This document shows, piece after piece, positions 40,976 through 50,096 of a stretch of 54,770 nt of DNA. The DNA is from Chloroflexota bacterium. Lineage in GTDB: Bacteria; Chloroflexota; Anaerolineae; UBA4142. The DNA lies in NCBI GenBank assembly GCA_016215025.1, contig JACRMI010000026.1:1-54770 (forward strand). Reading direction: 5' to 3'. The position numbers were made by a program, and so were the translations under genes. Under the pieces are notes generated by a model, which saw nothing but the letters and a program-made list of their open reading frames with translations, was not told the DNA's origin and made no database searches. Position 1 is the stretch's first letter, and every line of letters starts with the position of its first letter.

Positions 40976-41053
40976 AAAATCTGGATGTTAGATGTTGGAA
41001 GTTGGAGATCAAATTCCCATTTCCAGATTCCAACTTCCAACCTCCAGAATTTT
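40976..41053 (-). repeat. Stop-anchored 7-mer hairpin array (RTTGGAA type)
   Basis: Begins after the rpsM stop TAA. Units GTTGGAA, GTTGGAA, TCTGGAA form one arm, and TCCAACT, TCCAACA, TCTAACA, TCCAGAT the other. The stem base CTGGA/TCCAG is shared with the array on the other side of rpsM. Confidence 0.8.
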
Positions 41054-41435
41054 ACTTCTTCGCCTTGCTGCGCTTGCGTCCGGCGACCGTCTTCTTTGCA
41101 CCGCGTTTAGTACGCGCATTCGTGCGCGTCCGTTGACCGCGAACCGGCAACACGCGGCGATGGCGCAAACCACGATATGAGCCGATTTCCTGCATTCGCT
41201 TGACATTCATCGCTACTTCGCGACGCAGATCGCCTTCCACTTTGTAATCGCGATCAATCACGGTACGAATACGCGATACTTCAGCTTCCGACAAATCCTT
41301 GACGCGAATCGCTCCGTTGACCTGTGCCTTGTCCAAAACTTCAACTGCCTTCATGGGACCAATCCCATAGAGGTAGCGCAACGCAATGTCCACACGCTTT
41401 TGTCGTGGTAGGTCAACACCTGCAATACGAGCCAT
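41052..41435 (-). CDS. rpsM: 30S ribosomal protein S13
   Basis: The 127-residue protein opens [25 protein letters not shown] and closes with [29 protein letters not shown], the basic tail that reaches the P-site tRNA. It is flanked on both sides by repeat hairpins with almost the same sequence. It has a clear TTGGAGG before its start. Confidence 0.97.
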   Translation of the reverse strand: MARIAGVDLPRQKRVDIALRYLYGIGPMKAVEVLDKAQVNGAIRVKDLSEAEVSRIRTVIDRDYKVEGDLRREVAMNVKRMQEIGSYRGLRHRRVLPVRGQRTRTNARTKRGAKKTVAGRKRSKAKK

Positions 41436-41448
41436 AGTTCCTCCAAGT

Positions 41449-41527
41449 TCTGGATGTTAGAAGTTGGATGTTGGACATTGGCGTATCTCATCGACGTTCC
41501 AATTTCCAATTTCTAACGTCCAGAAGT
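41449..41527 (-). repeat. Stop-anchored 7-mer hairpin array (RTTGGAA type)
   Basis: Starts at the rpmJ stop. Left units GTTAGAA, ATTGGAA, ATTGGAA; right units TCCAACA, TCCAACT, TCTAACA, TCCAGAA; outer clamp TTCTGGA/TCCAGAA. Ends at the TTGGAGG of rpsM. Confidence 0.8.
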
Positions 41528-41641
41528 TTATCCCTGCTTCTGCTTGTGTTTTGGATTCTCGCAAATAATTCGCACGATGCCTTTGCGTCGTACGATCTTG
41601 CATTTCTCACAACGCGGTTTCACAGATGGTTTGACTTTCAT
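41528..41641 (-). CDS. rpmJ: 50S ribosomal protein L36 (zinc-type)
   Basis: This small gene encodes 37 residues beginning [19 protein letters not shown] and ending NPKHKQKQG. The zinc ligands C11, C14, C27 and H32 are intact. It starts at ATG 41641, 28 nt after the map stop; GGAGTGATGAC serves as binding site. infA, which often lies between map and rpmJ, is absent here. Confidence 0.95.
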   Translation of the reverse strand: MKVKPSVKPRCEKCKIVRRKGIVRIICENPKHKQKQG

Positions 41642-41669
41642 GTCATCACTCCACTCTACAAATTACAAC

Positions 41670-42419
41670 TTACAATAAGGTCAGAATCTCTGGCTCGCCG
41701 TCGGTCACCGCAATCGAATGTTCAAAGTGCGCCGAAAGTTTGCCATCTTCGGTGACCACTGTCCACTTGTCTTTCAATGTCACCGTCTCTGCCACACCTT
41801 CGTTGACCATCGGCTCAATCGCCAGCGTCATTCCTGGTTTCAATTGCGGTCCGCGTTTGCCTTGTCGATAATTTGGAATCTGCGGCTCTTCGTGCATTTG
41901 CCGCCCCACGCCATGTCCAACGTACTGTCGCACGACAGCGTATCCGCGCGATTCGGCGTAATCTTGGACAGCGCCAGAAATATCTTCGAGGTAGTTACCG
42001 CGCCGCGCCACGGCGATGGCTGCCATCAACGCTTCCTGCGTCGTCTGCATCAAGCGGATAGCTTGATCCGATACAGCGCCCACCGGGAACGTCGCGGCAC
42101 AATCGCCCACATAGCCCTTGTACGTTGCGCCAACATCCAGCGAAATAATATCGCCTTCTTTGAGCACAACTTTCCGGCTGGGAATCCCATGCACAACTTG
42201 CTGATTGACGGATGAACAAATCGATCCTGGGAATCCGTGGTAGCCTTTAAAGGAGGGTTTGGCTCCTCGTTTAGTAATGATCGAATGAGCAATTGCATCC
42301 AACTCAGCCGTTGTGATGCCGGGTCTAACCGCTCCCTTTAACGCTTCGAGTGCTTCAGCAGCAATTTGCCCGGCTTGACGCATTATCTCAATTTCGTTTT
42401 TCGATTTCAGAACGATCAC
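41670..42419 (-). CDS. map: Methionine aminopeptidase, type I
   Basis: The 249-residue enzyme has the five metal ligands in family context: SLDVGATYKGYVGDCAAT (two Asp), YVGHGVGRQMHEEPQIPNY (His), LAIEPMV (Glu) and AHFEHSIAVT (Glu). It removes the initiator methionine from new proteins. It starts with IVLKSKNEIEIMRQAGQIAAEAL, the short type Ia form with no N-terminal extension. Position after adk is usual. Confidence 0.96.
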   Translation of the reverse strand: MIVLKSKNEIEIMRQAGQIAAEALEALKGAVRPGITTAELDAIAHSIITKRGAKPSFKGYHGFPGSICSSVNQQVVHGIPSRKVVLKEGDIISLDVGATYKGYVGDCAATFPVGAVSDQAIRLMQTTQEALMAAIAVARRGNYLEDISGAVQDYAESRGYAVVRQYVGHGVGRQMHEEPQIPNYRQGKRGPQLKPGMTLAIEPMVNEGVAETVTLKDKWTVVTEDGKLSAHFEHSIAVTDGEPEILTLL

Positions 42420-42434
42420 TCGAGTGACCCTCGG

Positions 42435-43094
42435 TCACAGACGCTCTACAGTTTGAACAATTTCAGCTTGCACCTGATCGATGGCAAGTTCACCGTTAAT
42501 TTCAACCAGCAAACCCGCCGTACGATAAAAATCGATCAAGGGTGCAGTATTTTTGTAATAGACATTGAGACGATTCTTGACCGTCTCCGGCTTGTCATCA
42601 TCGCGTTGAATCAGATCATTGCCGTCTTTATCGCACTTGTTATCCACTTTTGGCGGGCTGGACAAACGATTATATACAGAACCGCAATTTGGGCAAGTCC
42701 AACGCGCTGTGAGGCGTTCCACCAAAACCTCGTCGCGTACCTTGACGAGCAGCACCGCACCGATCTTTTTTTGTTCTTTGGCGAGCGCTTCATCTAACGC
42801 CTTAGCTTGCGCCGCCGTTCGGGGAAAGCCGTCAAAGACCACGCCCTTTTCGCAATCAGGACGTGAGATGCGCTCCATCACCATCTGGATGGTCACATCA
42901 TCGGGTACTAGCTCACCCTTGTCCATGTATGATTTGGCTAGTTTTCCCAGCGGCGTCTGCTTTGACACGTTCTCTCGAAAGAGATCACCGCTCGAGATGT
43001 GCGCCAGACCAAACTTGTCCTTCAAAATCTGGGCTTGGGTTCCCTTGCCCGCACCTGGAGCTCCGAGCAAAATGATAAAAGTCGGGTTGCTCAT
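42435..43094 (-). CDS. adk: Adenylate kinase (long, zinc-lid type)
   Basis: The 219-residue enzyme starts TFIILLGAPGAGKGTQAQIL with the P-loop GAPGAGKGT. The LID domain contains RWTCPNCGSVYNRLSSPPKVDNKCDKDG: CxxC plus a later Cys-x2-Asp give three cysteines and an aspartate, the zinc-site form known from other bacteria. It interconverts AMP, ADP and ATP. It lies between secY and map as in most bacteria. Confidence 0.96.
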   Translation of the reverse strand: MSNPTFIILLGAPGAGKGTQAQILKDKFGLAHISSGDLFRENVSKQTPLGKLAKSYMDKGELVPDDVTIQMVMERISRPDCEKGVVFDGFPRTAAQAKALDEALAKEQKKIGAVLLVKVRDEVLVERLTARWTCPNCGSVYNRLSSPPKVDNKCDKDGNDLIQRDDDKPETVKNRLNVYYKNTAPLIDFYRTAGLLVEINGELAIDQVQAEIVQTVERL

Positions 43095-43111
43095 GCTTCA
43101 CCTCTCCATCG

Positions 43112-43192
43112 AGTTGAATTCAAAATTCGTAATTCTAAATTCAAAACCCGGATTCTGGACGAATTGGAGATTTTGAATTTGGAATTTGTAAT
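43112..43192 (-). repeat. Stop-anchored 7-mer hairpin array (AAATTNC type)
   Basis: From the secY stop TAA: ATTACAA, ATTCCAA, ATTCAAA units, a loop with CCAGAATCCGGG, then inverted TTTTGAA, TTTAGAA, TTACGAA, TTTTGAA units. Ends before GGAGAGG of adk. Confidence 0.75.
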
Positions 43193-44476
43193 TTATTTGA
43201 TGAAGCCTTCATAGTGCCGCATCAACAACTGCGCTTGCAATTGCTTCATGGTGTCGAGCACCACGCCTACGACGATGAGCATACCCGTGCTGGTAATCAA
43301 CATCGAGGTCGTCTCAGTCACGTCACGTACCAAGAATGGTAGGATGGCGACGAGACCCAGGAATAACGCACCGACCAGCGTAATGCGTTGAAGCACCCCA
43401 TTGAGATATTCTTCCGTGCGTTTACCAGGGCGAATACCGGGAATGAACCCGCCTTGTTTTTGCAACGCTTCGGGAATATTCTGTTGGCGAAAAAGAATAT
43501 CGGTGTAAAAGTACGTAAAGCCGATGACCATGATAAAGTAGACAAGCCAGTAAACCGGACTTTGCTGATTGAACGCGTTCACAACCCAGTTCGCAATGTT
43601 TTCCGGCTGACCGACCGGCGCGGCGAACGGCGCGGCAATCACGCCAGGGAAAATCAGAATGGAGACGGCGAAGATTAACGGAATCATGCCTGACGAGTTG
43701 ACGCGCAACGGAATGTGCGTGCTCTGCCCGCCGTACATCTTTGTCCCACGAACTTGCTTGCCATATTGAACCGGAATTCGTCGGCTGCCTTCTTGGATGA
43801 AAATAATGCCAACAATCGTGACAATCGTAATCAGGGTAAATGCCAACAGGTTGAGTGGACTCGTTTGCAGCATTTGTCCTACCCGCTGTGGAATGGCTGC
43901 CACGATACCGCTAAAGATAATGATCGAAATACCGCTGCCGATGCCTTGTTCTGAAATTAGCTCGCCAAGCCAAATGGCGAACATCGTACCGGCCGTCAAT
44001 GTGATGAGAATCGAGAATGTACCAAGCGGATCGACGTTGAAACCAAAGTTTCTCAAAACGGGCGGACTGCTTTGCGTCAAAACGAACGCTTGCGCGAAAG
44101 CTTGCAATGCTGCGAGCGGAATTGTCAGCAAGTGCGTCCATTGGTTGATCTTGGCACGACCGGCTTCGCCGCCTTCCTTCTGCAATTGCTCCAACTGTGG
44201 AATGATGCCGACTGCCAACGTCATGATGATTTGTGCTGTGATGTATGGATACACGCCCATGGCAACGACGGAAAAGTTAGCGAGCGCGCCACCCGAGAAC
44301 AAATCGAGCATACCCGCCAATTGATTGGTCGAAAAGAAATTTCTGAGCGCTTCGGAGTCAACGTTCGGGACGGGAACATGCGCTGCCAGACGATAGATAA
44401 CCAAGATCAGCAACGTGAAAAAAATCTTGTTGCGCAAATCTGGCAATCGCAGTGCATTTCGAACGGCATCAATCAT
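43193..44476 (-). CDS. secY: Protein translocase subunit SecY
   Basis: ATG 44476 (MIDAVRNALRLPDLRNKIFFTLL) follows TTGGAGG; the frame opens 5 codons earlier. The 427-residue protein has ten helices. The plug and pore region (FFSTNQLAGMLDLFSGGALANFSVVAMGVYPYITAQI) and the cytosolic loop GFIPGIRPGKRTEEYL that binds SecA and ribosomes are standard. It forms the protein-conducting channel. It sits after rplO as usual. Confidence 0.96.
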   Translation of the reverse strand: MIDAVRNALRLPDLRNKIFFTLLILVIYRLAAHVPVPNVDSEALRNFFSTNQLAGMLDLFSGGALANFSVVAMGVYPYITAQIIMTLAVGIIPQLEQLQKEGGEAGRAKINQWTHLLTIPLAALQAFAQAFVLTQSSPPVLRNFGFNVDPLGTFSILITLTAGTMFAIWLGELISEQGIGSGISIIIFSGIVAAIPQRVGQMLQTSPLNLLAFTLITIVTIVGIIFIQEGSRRIPVQYGKQVRGTKMYGGQSTHIPLRVNSSGMIPLIFAVSILIFPGVIAAPFAAPVGQPENIANWVVNAFNQQSPVYWLVYFIMVIGFTYFYTDILFRQQNIPEALQKQGGFIPGIRPGKRTEEYLNGVLQRITLVGALFLGLVAILPFLVRDVTETTSMLITSTGMLIVVGVVLDTMKQLQAQLLMRHYEGFIK

Positions 44477-44485
44477 TTCAAAAAC

Positions 44486-44582
44486 CTCCAATTACAAATG
44501 ACAAACCCTAGCACCGCCCGTTAGGGCAGGTGTGAACAAATGACAAAATTTGTAATTAGTAACTTGTCATTTGTAATTGTTT
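44486..44582 (-). repeat. Stop-anchored 7-mer hairpin array with a nested GC-rich insert
   Basis: After the rplO stop, units CAATTACAAATGACAAG and ATTACAA form one arm, TTTGTCATTTGT and TTTGTAATT the other. Between parts of the second arm lies a GC-rich block (about 44511-44539) with the stem GCCC/GGGC and flanks CACC/AGGTG, unlike the rest in composition. Confidence 0.75.
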
Positions 44583-45026
44583 TTATAATTCTTGTGCGCT
44601 TCCACCGGCGGCCGCGATCTTTTCCTTCGCGCTATCGGAGAACGCATGCGCTTTAACGGTGAGCGCCTTGCTCAACTCGCCCGTGCCAAGCACTTTGACG
44701 TGAGTTGCTTTGCTGACCAAACCCTGCGCAAGCAAAGCTTCAGGTGTCACTTCAGCGCCCGCATCGAATTTCGTATTCAAGATACCAAGGTTGACCACTT
44801 GATATTCAACACGCGAAATAGGCGTAAAGCCACGCGTGTGCGGTAGGCGGCGAACCAATGGAAGCTGACCACCTTCGAAATATGGCTTGATGCCGCGACC
44901 GGTGCGTGAGCGTTGACCTTTGGTGCCGCGTCCGGCGGTCTTACCTTGGCCGGCGGAGATACCACGACCCACGCGTCGCTTGCGATGAGTCGATCCTTCG
45001 GCTGGTTTCAAATCATGTAGTTTCAT
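44583..45026 (-). CDS. rplO: 50S ribosomal protein L15
   Basis: The 147-residue protein starts [22 protein letters not shown] and has the glycine-rich, basic segment [18 protein letters not shown]. The globular end carries [45 protein letters not shown]. It starts 2 nt after the rpmD stop. Standard late-assembly protein of the 50S subunit. Confidence 0.96.
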   Translation of the reverse strand: MKLHDLKPAEGSTHRKRRVGRGISAGQGKTAGRGTKGQRSRTGRGIKPYFEGGQLPLVRRLPHTRGFTPISRVEYQVVNLGILNTKFDAGAEVTPEALLAQGLVSKATHVKVLGTGELSKALTVKAHAFSDSAKEKIAAAGGSAQEL

Positions 45027-45028
45027 GG

Positions 45029-45223
45029 TTAGCCCTTGACTTCTTCTACTTGAACCAAGTGTCGAACTTTGAAAACCATGCCGCGAATTTGCGGCGAATC
45101 TTCTCGCTCAATCACTTGCCCATTCTTGCGAAAACCGAGCGCCGCGATCGTCGCCTTTTGATCTTTCTTATAACCGATCGCGCTCTTGACCCAGGTTATT
45201 CTCAGTTTACCCTTGTTTGCCAT
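45029..45223 (-). CDS. rpmD: 50S ribosomal protein L30
   Basis: ATG 45223, behind GGAGAACGG, gives a 64-residue L30 ([60 protein letters not shown]). The start lies 17 nt inside the end of rpsE, so the two reading frames overlap and are probably coupled. The longer frame to 45295 lies inside rpsE and is not used. Confidence 0.95.
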   Translation of the reverse strand: MANKGKLRITWVKSAIGYKKDQKATIAALGFRKNGQVIEREDSPQIRGMVFKVRHLVQVEEVKG

Positions 45224-45779
45224 TTTCCGTTCTCCTCCAAGGCGGCAAGAGCGTTTGCAAGGGTTTGTTCCGCCGCTTGGCTTCGGCCTCTGCATCGATC
45301 ATGTCGCTCAATCCCTGCAACGTCGCGCGCACCACGTTCAACTTGTTGCTGCTGCCGAGTGATTTGGTCAACACGTCTTTGACGCCTGCACATTCCATCA
45401 CCGCGCGCACGCCACCCGCCGCAATTACACCCGTACCGGGTGTCGCGGGTTTCAACATGACTTGAGATGCGCCGAACTTGCTGGTGATAGCGTGTGGAAT
45501 CGTCGTCCCCGCCAACGAAAATTTCTTCATGGTCTTGCGCGCCGCTTCGGTTCCTTTACGAATCGCTTCGGGAACCTCGCGCGCTTTGCCCACGCCGACA
45601 CCAACGCTCCCCGCGTTATCGCCGACCACAACGACAACCTGGAAGCTAAAGTGACGACCGCCCTTGACCACTTTGGAAGTTCGTCCGATATGGACGACAC
45701 GTTCATCTAACGATGGACCTTCCTCTTGGCGATCTCGATCACGTTCACGTGGACGATTTCCCATTGGACCTTTTGGCAT
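45207..45779 (-). CDS. rpsE: 30S ribosomal protein S5
   Basis: The 190-residue protein has a charged N-terminal tail ([15 protein letters not shown]) before the S5 core [34 protein letters not shown]. The C-terminal [34 protein letters not shown] is canonical. S5 affects decoding accuracy. Its end overlaps rpmD. Confidence 0.96.
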   Translation of the reverse strand: MPKGPMGNRPRERDRDRQEEGPSLDERVVHIGRTSKVVKGGRHFSFQVVVVVGDNAGSVGVGVGKAREVPEAIRKGTEAARKTMKKFSLAGTTIPHAITSKFGASQVMLKPATPGTGVIAAGGVRAVMECAGVKDVLTKSLGSSNKLNVVRATLQGLSDMIDAEAEAKRRNKPLQTLLPPWRRTENGKQG

Positions 45780-45787
45780 ATTACCTC

Positions 45788-45879
45788 TTGATGTTGGAAG
45801 TTAGAAGTTGGATATTGGACCTAGATTCCAATCTCTAATCTCTAATCTCTAACTTCCAATTTCCAATTTCGAATTTCTA
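45788..45879 (-). repeat. Stop-anchored 7-mer hairpin array (TRGAAAT type)
   Basis: The rplR stop TAG (45879-45877) opens the first unit TAGAAAT; TCGAAAT, TGGAAAT, TGGAAGT, TAGAGAT (three times) and TGGAATC follow. The inverted arm has TCCAATA, TCCAACT, TCTAACT, TCCAACA. Ends at AAGAGGT of rpsE. Confidence 0.85.
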
Positions 45880-46242
45880 GAACTCTAATCCACCCTCGCG
45901 GGCGCCCTCGGCGAGCGATTTGATGCGACCATGATACTGGTATCCGCCGCGATCAAACACGACTTGCTTGAATCCTTTTTCGATAGCGCGTTGCGCCAGC
46001 AATTTGCCGACCTGTTTCGCTTCGTCTTTCTTTTTCGTTTGGGCAGCTTTCGCGCGCACATCGGCATCTAGTGTAGATGCGGCAACCAGCGTATGCCCCT
46101 TGGAATCATCAATAATTTGCGCAAAGATGTGACGCGCGCTGCGAAATACGTTCAAGCGCGGACGAGCGGGCGTCCCTACAACCTTAGCGCGGACACGGCG
46201 TTGGCGTCGTGCTCTTCGAACATGAGTGGCAATTGTTTTCAT
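45877..46242 (-). CDS. rplR: 50S ribosomal protein L18
   Basis: The 121-residue protein has [38 protein letters not shown] and the ending [26 protein letters not shown], both diagnostic. It binds 5S rRNA with L5. Its TAG stop is the first three bases of the following repeat array. Confidence 0.96.
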   Translation of the reverse strand: MKTIATHVRRARRQRRVRAKVVGTPARPRLNVFRSARHIFAQIIDDSKGHTLVAASTLDADVRAKAAQTKKKDEAKQVGKLLAQRAIEKGFKQVVFDRGGYQYHGRIKSLAEGAREGGLEF

Positions 46243-46257
46243 GTGCTAAACCTCAGA

Positions 46258-46812
46258 CTATTTCGCGCCGCTGCCGACTTTACCGGCTTTACCCGCTTTG
46301 CGACGAATCTTTTCACCCAAATAATGAATGCCTTTGCCCTTGTATGGCTCCGGCGGTCGCGCCGAACGAATCTTGGAGGCAAGTTCGCCGACAACCTGGC
46401 GGTCCGGTCCCTCGATGGTGAACAAGCGCTGCGACTTGTCAACCGTGAACGTGACACCCGCGGGTGGCTCAAACGTCACCGTGTGCGAAAGACCCAATGC
46501 CATGACCAAGTTCTTGCCTTGCAATTCCGCGCGATAACCGACACCTTCTACTTCCAAGCTGCGCTTGAAACCTTCGGTGACACCGTTCATCATGTTATTG
46601 ATCAACGCTCGCGTCAAACCATGCTTGGCATCCAGCACCTTGTTCTCAGGCGTTTCAACGACGACCTGATTATTTTCGACCTTGATCTTCAACCCCGGAT
46701 CGAATGTTTGCTTCAATTCGCCCTTGGGGCCTTTGACCGTCACGGTCGATCCATCGACATTTACTTTGACGCCCGGAAGTATTTTTACGGGCTGTCGTCC
46801 CACTCGAGACAT
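46258..46812 (-). CDS. rplF: 50S ribosomal protein L6
   Basis: ATG 46812 (SRVGRQPVKILPGVKVNVDG) follows TTGGAGG; four extra in-frame codons upstream are part of the binding site. The 184-residue protein has the two L6 repeats and the conserved end PEPYKGKGIHYLGEKIRRKAGKAGK. It lies near the GTPase-associated centre. Confidence 0.96.
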   Translation of the reverse strand: MSRVGRQPVKILPGVKVNVDGSTVTVKGPKGELKQTFDPGLKIKVENNQVVVETPENKVLDAKHGLTRALINNMMNGVTEGFKRSLEVEGVGYRAELQGKNLVMALGLSHTVTFEPPAGVTFTVDKSQRLFTIEGPDRQVVGELASKIRSARPPEPYKGKGIHYLGEKIRRKAGKAGKVGSGAK

Positions 46813-46825
46813 CAAATCCTCCAAT

Positions 46826-46904
46826 TAGTCTTCTAGTCTTCTAGTCGGTTAGTCAATTAGTCCGTTGGACTAGTTGACTAACCGACTATTTGACTATCGG
46901 ACTA
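46826..46904 (-). repeat. Stop-anchored 8-mer repeat hairpin, five units per arm (TAGTCNNN)
   Basis: The clearest copy: on the sense strand the rpsH stop TAG (46904-46902) is the start of TAGTC, repeated five times at exact 8-nt spacing. A 5-nt loop follows, then five GACTA units at the same spacing. Only the TAGTC/GACTA cores pair fully; the intervening trinucleotides vary. Ends at GGAGG of rplF. Confidence 0.9.
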
Positions 46905-47297
46905 CCAAACGTAGCACAAAATCTCGCCGCCCAAGCCCATACGCTTGGCACGCGCACCCGTCATGACACCGCGCGTCGTCGAAACAATGGCAACGCCCAA
47001 GCCATGTTGAACCCACGGCACTTCGGCTTTGCCAGCGTACACGCGCCGACCAGGTTTGGAAATGCGTTTGACACCGCTCAAGATGGGTTTCTTTTTGTCA
47101 TCATACTTGAGCCAAAGACGCAACACCGGCTGCGGCTTGTCCTTGCTCACTTCCAGCTTTTCGATGTAGCCTTCGTCTTTTAAAATTTTTGCGACCGCCA
47201 CACGCAACTTACTTGCGGGCATCAATACAGTTTGGTGCTTGATAATCGCCGCATTGTGCAATCGGGCGAGCATATCAGCGATGGGATCGTTTGTCAT
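46902..47297 (-). CDS. rpsH: 30S ribosomal protein S8
   Basis: The 131-residue protein starts [20 protein letters not shown] and ends [22 protein letters not shown], both diagnostic. S8 binds helix 21 of 16S rRNA. The 69-nt gap before it (47298-47366) holds a simple imperfect hairpin (GATTCGCT/AGCGAGTC) but no tandem array. AAGGAG lies 11 nt before the start. Confidence 0.96.
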   Translation of the reverse strand: MTNDPIADMLARLHNAAIIKHQTVLMPASKLRVAVAKILKDEGYIEKLEVSKDKPQPVLRLWLKYDDKKKPILSGVKRISKPGRRVYAGKAEVPWVQHGLGVAIVSTTRGVMTGARAKRMGLGGEILCYVW

Positions 47298-47366
47298 CAG
47301 TCCCTGCTCCTTGCATACAACTCGGAATCTTGGACGACTCGCTCAGTTTAGCGAATCGGGTGCGCT

Positions 47367-47549
47367 TTACCAACTCGATTTAGTCACGCCTGGGATATGG
47401 CCATTCAAGGCTTCTTTGCGGAAGCAGATCCGGCACAACTTGAACCGTCGAATATATCCACGCGGACGACCACAAATTTGGCAGCGGTTTCGCACGCGGT
47501 TTGGATACTTGCGATGTAACTCTCGGTTAATCATGGATTTCTTCGCCAC
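47367..47549 (-). CDS. rpsN: 30S ribosomal protein S14, zinc type
   Basis: A GTG start at 47549 behind AGGAGG gives 60 residues ([46 protein letters not shown]), the short S14 type Z with CxxC-x12-CxxC. The upstream open frame lies inside rplE. The start was chosen from the binding site and family length. Confidence 0.95.
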   Translation of the reverse strand: MAKKSMINRELHRKYPNRVRNRCQICGRPRGYIRRFKLCRICFRKEALNGHIPGVTKSSW

Positions 47550-47559
47550 GCGTTTCCTC

Positions 47560-48234
47560 CTACTGCGCCCGGAACGGCATGCCGAACAATTGCAGCAAGC
47601 GCCGTCCTTCGTCATCGGTCTTGGCTGAAGTGACGATGGTCACTTCCATGCCACGCACCTTGTCAATAGTATCATAATCAATTTCTGGGAAAATCAATTG
47701 CTCACGCAATCCCAGAGTATAGTTGCCGCGTCCGTCAAACGCATCGTGCGGCACACCGCGAAAGTCGCGCGTTCGCGGGAGTGCGATATTCATCAAGCGA
47801 TCCAAAAAGTAGAACATGGTGTCGCCGCGCAATGTCACGCGCACGCCAATCGGCATACCTTCGCGCAGTTTGAACGTCGCAATCGATTTCTTGGCTTTGA
47901 CGACGAGCGGTTTTTGCCCGGTGATTTGCGTCATATCTTTGACCGCTGCATCCAACGCCTTGGCATTGCCAATCGCTTCGCCGATACCGATGTTGACGAC
48001 GATCTTTTGAATCTTGGGCGCTTGCATCACATTGCTGTAGCTAAATTCGCGCATCAATGTGGGCAGGATTTGCTGGCGATACAAGTCTTCCAAGCGCGGT
48101 GGCTTGGTCGACTTGGCTCGCGCTCCCGCTGTGCCCTTGGCACCCTTTTCTTCTTTTTGTTGCTGAGGTGCACCCTTGGGATTCTTTTGTTCTTTCTTTA
48201 CTTCTGGCTTTGCCGCCTGTTCTGGCTTTGCCAT
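47560..48234 (-). CDS. rplE: 50S ribosomal protein L5 with N-terminal extension
   Basis: The 224-residue protein carries about 45 extra residues at the N terminus, low-complexity and rich in Lys/Glu/Gln/Ala ([18 protein letters not shown]...). The normal L5 start [29 protein letters not shown] follows. The core is standard, ending [30 protein letters not shown]5 binds 5S rRNA at the central protuberance. The extension is likely disordered; its role is unknown. Confidence 0.95.
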   Translation of the reverse strand: MAKPEQAAKPEVKKEQKNPKGAPQQQKEEKGAKGTAGARAKSTKPPRLEDLYRQQILPTLMREFSYSNVMQAPKIQKIVVNIGIGEAIGNAKALDAAVKDMTQITGQKPLVVKAKKSIATFKLREGMPIGVRVTLRGDTMFYFLDRLMNIALPRTRDFRGVPHDAFDGRGNYTLGLREQLIFPEIDYDTIDKVRGMEVTIVTSAKTDDEGRRLLQLFGMPFRAQ

Positions 48235-48248
48235 CGTTACCTCTTCAA

Positions 48249-48353
48249 TCTGGAAGTTAGATGTTAGATGTTAGATGTTGGATGTTAGAAGTTGGATACT
48301 ACGCCACAATGAGTTCTAATTTCCAACTTCCAATTTCTAATTTCCAATTTCTA
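48249..48353 (-). repeat. Stop-anchored 7-mer hairpin array (TRGAAAT type)
   Basis: The rplX stop TAG (48353-48351) begins TAGAAAT, then TGGAAAT, TAGAAAT, TGGAAGT, TGGAAAT, TAGAACT. After a 15-nt loop come TCCAACT, TCTAACA, TCCAACA, TCTAACA (twice), TCTAACT, TCCAGAT. Ends at GAAGAGGT of rplE. Confidence 0.88.
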
Positions 48354-48665
48354 GTCGATGTACTGTCCACATTTCTTGCACTTGCGCAATTTTTTTCCGC
48401 CCTCTTCGGCGAATCCCACGCGGGTGGCTTTGCCACACGACTTGCACACCACCACCACGTTCGATAAATTAATCGAACCTTCGCGTTCGATGATGCCGGC
48501 TTGCGTTCGGACATCGCCCGTGCGCTTTTGGTGCTTTTTCACCAAGTGGATCCCGGCGACAATCACGCGACCCTTTTTCGGATCGATATTGTGGACTTCA
48601 CCACGCTTGCCGCGATCATTGCCTGAAATCACTTGGACAGTATCGCCTTTACGAATCTTGTTCAT
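48351..48665 (-). CDS. rplX: 50S ribosomal protein L24
   Basis: The 104-residue protein has the KOW motif [43 protein letters not shown] and a C-terminal zinc-ribbon-like pair CKSCG...CKKCG, seen in many L24 proteins of this region of the tree. It starts folding of 23S rRNA. Its TAG stop opens the next array. Confidence 0.96.
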   Translation of the reverse strand: MNKIRKGDTVQVISGNDRGKRGEVHNIDPKKGRVIVAGIHLVKKHQKRTGDVRTQAGIIEREGSINLSNVVVVCKSCGKATRVGFAEEGGKKLRKCKKCGQYID

Positions 48666-48676
48666 TCCAAAATCTC

Positions 48677-49048
48677 CTACAACACTTCGGGCGCGAGCGA
48701 AATGATCTTCATGAAACCCTTGTCGCGGAGGGAGCGATCGACGGGACCAAAAATGCGTGTGCCTTTTGGATTCGTGGAATCGCTTTCGAGGATCACCGCG
48801 GCGTTGTCATCAAACTTGATGTACGATCCATCGACGCGTCGATATTCTTTCGATGTGCGAACGATGACCGCGCGGACCACTTCGCCCTTTTTAACCGTCG
48901 AAGTCGGAATTGCGCTCTTGACAGCGGCAACAATAATGTCACCCGCCTTACCATACTGACGACGCGATCCGCCCATCACGCGGATACACATGACCTCACG
49001 CGCGCCGGTGTTATCGGCGACAACGAGGTGCGTATTCACCTGAATCAT
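48677..49048 (-). CDS. rplN: 50S ribosomal protein L14
   Basis: The 123-residue protein opens [27 protein letters not shown] and ends [24 protein letters not shown], full length and canonical. The start overlaps the rpsQ stop (ATGA), so translation is coupled. Confidence 0.97.
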   Translation of the reverse strand: MIQVNTHLVVADNTGAREVMCIRVMGGSRRQYGKAGDIIVAAVKSAIPTSTVKKGEVVRAVIVRTSKEYRRVDGSYIKFDDNAAVILESDSTNPKGTRIFGPVDRSLRDKGFMKIISLAPEVL

Positions 49049-49470
49049 GCTTCCTCGCTTTCCGGTTCGGCTTCTTCAGTGGTTTCTTCGTCCTCACCTG
49101 CTAGCTTCGACAGTCGTTCGGCGGCGCGACGTTCTTCTTCAACGCGACGCGCGGCACGATCGGCTTCTTCTTTTTCACGCAACGATTCCAATTCAACGTC
49201 GACGGCTTTTTCAACCACGATACCACGTTGAACAATTTCGGTGACCTGCCAGCGCTTTTGGCTGGACATGGGCCGCGCTTCGGTGATCTTGACCAGATCG
49301 CCCAACTTGGCGACGACGGGTTCGACGTTGTGCGCTTTGAATCGTCGTGCGCGAGTCACCACTTTGCCGTACAGCGGATGGCTGGTGCGGCTTTCGATTT
49401 CGACGATAACCGTCTTTGCCATTTTGTCGCTGACGACGCGTCCTTGCATTACTTTACGTCGTTCCTTCAT
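49045..49470 (-). CDS. rpsQ: 30S ribosomal protein S17 with long charged C-terminal extension
   Basis: The first 85 residues are a normal S17 ([42 protein letters not shown]...). About 55 more residues follow, predicted as a charged helix rich in Glu/Arg/Ala ([27 protein letters not shown]) and ending in an acidic tail. The start and stop each overlap the neighbours by ATGA. The extension has no assigned function. Confidence 0.95.
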   Translation of the reverse strand: MKERRKVMQGRVVSDKMAKTVIVEIESRTSHPLYGKVVTRARRFKAHNVEPVVAKLGDLVKITEARPMSSQKRWQVTEIVQRGIVVEKAVDVELESLREKEEADRAARRVEEERRAAERLSKLAGEDEETTEEAEPESEEA

Positions 49471-49670
49471 TTCGCCTCCTGCACGCCTGCACGCTCGCGC
49501 AAGAGGGTCTTGACGCGGGCGATGTCACGCCTAACTTGGCGTAGGCGATTGAAATTGGGCAATTGCCCTGCTGCGCGCTGAAAGCGCATGTTGAACATTT
49601 CTTGTTGCAAATCGTCGAGCTGTTTTTGCAGCGCGGCATAATCCATAGAGCGAAGCTGTCCTACATCCAT
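49467..49670 (-). CDS. rpmC: 50S ribosomal protein L29
   Basis: The 67-residue protein is two helices, with [47 protein letters not shown] matching L29. Its start overlaps the rplP stop (TAATG) and its end the rpsQ start (ATGA). It sits at the peptide exit tunnel. Confidence 0.96.
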   Translation of the reverse strand: MDVGQLRSMDYAALQKQLDDLQQEMFNMRFQRAAGQLPNFNRLRQVRRDIARVKTLLRERAGVQEAK

Positions 49671-50086
49671 TACTTCGCCTCCGTCTTTGAAACGAACTGG
49701 GTTTTGATAGACAACTTGTGACCGGCGAGACGCATCGCCTCGCGTGCGGTCTCTTCCTTTACGCCGCCGATCTCAAAGATCATGCGACCGGGTTTCACAA
49801 CGGCGACCCAGTGATCGGGCGCGCCTTTACCACCACCCATGCGGGTTTCTGCGCCCTTGATGGTCACCGAGTGATCAGGGAACACACGCACCCAAAGTTT
49901 TCCACCGCGTTTGACAAAGCGCACCACAGCACGGCGCGCCGCTTCGATTTGGCGGCTCGTCATCCAGCAGGGCTGGAGGGCTTGCAATCCGTAATCGCCA
50001 AAGTCCAGCGTAACGCCACGGGTTTCCTTACCCTTCATGCGCCCGCGATGCGTCTTGCGATACTTGACTCGTTTGGGCATCAACAT
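49670..50086 (-). CDS. rplP: 50S ribosomal protein L16
   Basis: The 138-residue protein starts [19 protein letters not shown] and contains [60 protein letters not shown], the conserved core near the A-site tRNA. Standard length. A repeat hairpin separates it from rpsC. Confidence 0.97.
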   Translation of the reverse strand: MLMPKRVKYRKTHRGRMKGKETRGVTLDFGDYGLQALQPCWMTSRQIEAARRAVVRFVKRGGKLWVRVFPDHSVTIKGAETRMGGGKGAPDHWVAVVKPGRMIFEIGGVKEETAREAMRLAGHKLSIKTQFVSKTEAK

Positions 50087-50096
50087 TTCAAAATCT

